Source: Trogon surrucura (lineage: Eukaryota > Chordata > Aves > Trogoniformes > Trogonidae). Taken from it: 64,000 nucleotides of DNA. Under the pieces are notes generated by a model that ran no database searches, had not been told where the DNA came from, and worked only from the letters and a program-made list of their open reading frames with translations. Where the stretch lies: positions 145,693,061 through 145,757,060 of the forward strand of contig CM036617.1 of the NCBI GenBank assembly GCA_020746105.1. Direction: 5' to 3'. Made by a program: the position numbers and the translations under genes. Below, piece after piece: positions 62,044 through 64,000 of this stretch; the stretch's first letter is position 1; each line of letters opens with the position of its first letter.

Positions 62044-63633
62044 ATCTGCTGGATAAAATGAATCCATTCAAACACAGCCTTGTTACCGTAAGGATGGCAG
62101 AATAATTTTTACTCTCTCGAGAGGGTAAATCAGTCTTTCAAAGAATACTACTTCAAGGATAGGAAGAAGTGACAAATTTTCCAGATGGTTAATAGAAAAG
62201 ATAATAAGATAGTGTGCACCTGGAGATGGCAAGTAGACGTTGTTTAGAAAATTTTAACGAGCTCTTCGTCCTTGGGGGTGTGTGGAATCAGACCTAAGCC
62301 AGATTTTTCTAGTCAAAACCCCCTTTATGGAGATTAGAGGGTACCAAAACATCAAAAATTGTTTGTGAAAGGCTGAAAGTGAACTAAAATTAAATGTGGC
62401 AGTGGGAGATTACGACCACCACCTCAATTCAGAGCGCTGAAAACTCACCCCCCACACCCACAAGGAGCATGCGTGATAGTATATGAGAGGCAAAGCTAAT
62501 TTTAATATACTGATCCAATGATGAATGTAACTGTTATCACTAATCAGAAATTGTAGAATTAGTGGTAAGTTAGGTGTGTTTATACTAATAAGTTACAAAA
62601 TAAATATGTTGCAGTTTTTCAATGCGGGATGCTAGTTTCATCTAGCATCCATACTTGGCCAACTTTACTAATAAACCAGTATCAGCTTTCTAAACTATCA
62701 TTTGGTTTAGAGAGTTATTTCTTTAAAGTTGCTGCTTTCTGCGACAGCCTGACAAAGCTAAGAAAGCTCTTAGCGAGAGCAGTGTGGTTGCCTCTGAAGC
62801 AGCCACCCACACGCTCTGCAGCAGGGACCTCTGCTTGGTTTTGTATGCCAGAGGTTCAGCAACCGAGAAGCAGAACAGCATGGGCAGCTGAAGAGAAGGA
62901 TGACTAACGCTAACCGGGAACATGGGCAGATGGTAATTACTAGCTTGGTATCAGTTTGGCTGGATTCCTTTGCATCATCTCTACTCTCATTAAATCTCGA
63001 TAGGCTTTTTCTTCTCCCTTGTATTCAAAACCAGCAGTGACAACAAAATCAGAAAGTATCATACAGGGGGAGCTGCATTTGCAAGAATATGTAAGAGATG
63101 ATTTAGCTCCCTCTGTTCCACAGGACCAACCTAGCATAGGTTTTGCCACCAGTTACTCTCTGGCTCCCTTAAAAAAACTACCACCCTGAGGGTGTTTTCG
63201 CTCTTCCTGAGAAGGAAAATTTCTACTTTGCATTTCAATGAAAGGCATTCAGTCTCCTTTCCCCACCCCCAGACTGTTTCCTGTGCAAACCCTCTGACTT
63301 TCATTTTCTTTTTGAAGCAGCTGAATTTGCATTTCACTGCGCCCTGCCAAGCATCTTCTTTCTCAGCATGTGAGAGAGGGCTGTGCAGGGGCGGGGGGAG
63401 GGGGGACCACGACGTGCTGGGGTGCACATCTGGTTCCTGGAGTTCTTTAAGGGAGCCAGGACTGAGTTCCTCGAAACACGACCCCAGCAACATCAGCAAT
63501 GTCAGCTTTTCTCAGTGTCGGCTTTTCTCCCAGGCTGTGCCAGAACAGCTACTTTGTTTTTTTCCCACGCAGGCTGTGTATGACGGACGTGTATGGATAG
63601 AGGCAGGTGGTCATGTAGTGGGATACAGGCTGC

Positions 63634-63686
63634 GACACCTCCCGTATGTGACATAAGTGACACCTCCTCATATGTGACATATGAGT
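63634..63686. repeat. 25-bp-period imperfect tandem duplication
   Basis: 'gacacctcc' followed by 'gtatgtgacata' and 'agt' (63,634-63,658) is repeated as 'gacacctcctcatatgtgacatatgagt' split over 63,659-63,686, with a small insertion. A related 'cctcatatgg' follows at 63,695. Confidence 0.8.
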
Positions 63687-64000
63687 CAGTGAGAGCCTCA
63701 TATGGAGAACTAGTGCTTGCAGCGCACTGCAGATCACTGTGTGGAGAAGACAGCACTTGGAACTTTTTAACATTCACATCCCTTAACCTTGTTTAGGATG
63801 TAGGGATCTCAGAACAACTCGAGTGCCTGATGGACCTGAGCCTGAGTGTAAGCATATATTTAACAAGGTGAATTCCAATCAGCATGCTTGCTGTATGTTT
63901 TCGCACTGATACACCATCCCTTTGCATGCAGTGGATAAGCAGATTTGCTGTCCCTCTTCTGGCTCTAAGATGGATTGGCTTCCAGAAGGAGACTGGAATA

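Larger units (their letters stand above)
60399..64000. other. Intergenic, unique sequence
   Basis: No gene recognised. Holds a poly-T tract (62,011-62,041) and a 25-bp tandem duplication (63,634-63,686). Confidence 0.6.

Noticed and set aside
63163-63458. 14-bp inverted repeat (ctggctcccttaaa) about 270 bp apart
   Set aside because: Short arms at a long distance in a large window; expected by chance.
47676-64000. Search for KCNJ8, the expected upstream neighbour of LDHB
   Set aside because: No potassium-channel pore signature or long coding block on either strand; the gene must lie outside the window.
1-64000. CRISPR arrays, operons, riboswitches, prokaryotic elements
   Set aside because: No spaced direct repeats; the sequence is vertebrate nuclear DNA.

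Overview
This is vertebrate, almost certainly avian, nuclear DNA. Coding sequence is sparse and split by GT-AG introns. CR1 retrotransposon fragments ending in short ATTCTRTG-type repeats are scattered on both strands. Two genes are recognisable by their proteins: the liver glycogen synthase GYS2 and the heart-type lactate dehydrogenase LDHB. They lie head to tail on the minus strand, in the order known from tetrapods (GYS2 - LDHB - KCNJ8). A solo ERVL-type LTR of a kind common in non-galliform birds and a tRNA-CR1 SINE suggest a neoavian bird; that placement is an inference.

Layout. Positions 1-20,422 hold the 5' part of GYS2: coding exons 1-4 (227 codons), with the rest of the gene beyond the left edge of the window. 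Its introns carry CR1 fragments, a tRNA-derived SINE and an LTR nested in a CR1. Positions 20,423-34,975 are intergenic, with several CR1s (one pair nested head to head), a CpG-rich block without an evident gene, and an LTR. Positions 34,976 to about 46,625 hold LDHB complete: seven coding exons giving an uninterrupted 333-codon frame, a 3' UTR with AATAAA, and a CpG island with a candidate non-coding first exon. From about 47,100 to 64,000 is the upstream flank: CR1 remnants, a solo LTR and otherwise unique sequence with no exon I can support. KCNJ8, the expected next gene, is not in the window.

The two genes are metabolically related but distinct. GYS2 stores glucose as glycogen in liver. 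LDHB interconverts lactate and pyruvate and feeds oxidative tissue and gluconeogenesis. Nothing in the sequence indicates shared regulation: GYS2 has an AT-rich, non-CpG 5' flank, as expected of a tissue-restricted gene, whereas LDHB has a housekeeping-type CpG island.

The most interesting non-coding items are a SINE and a full CR1 3' end that share nearly the same tail (a probable parasite/partner pair), and a long near-perfect hairpin in an LDHB intron. No new biological system was found.
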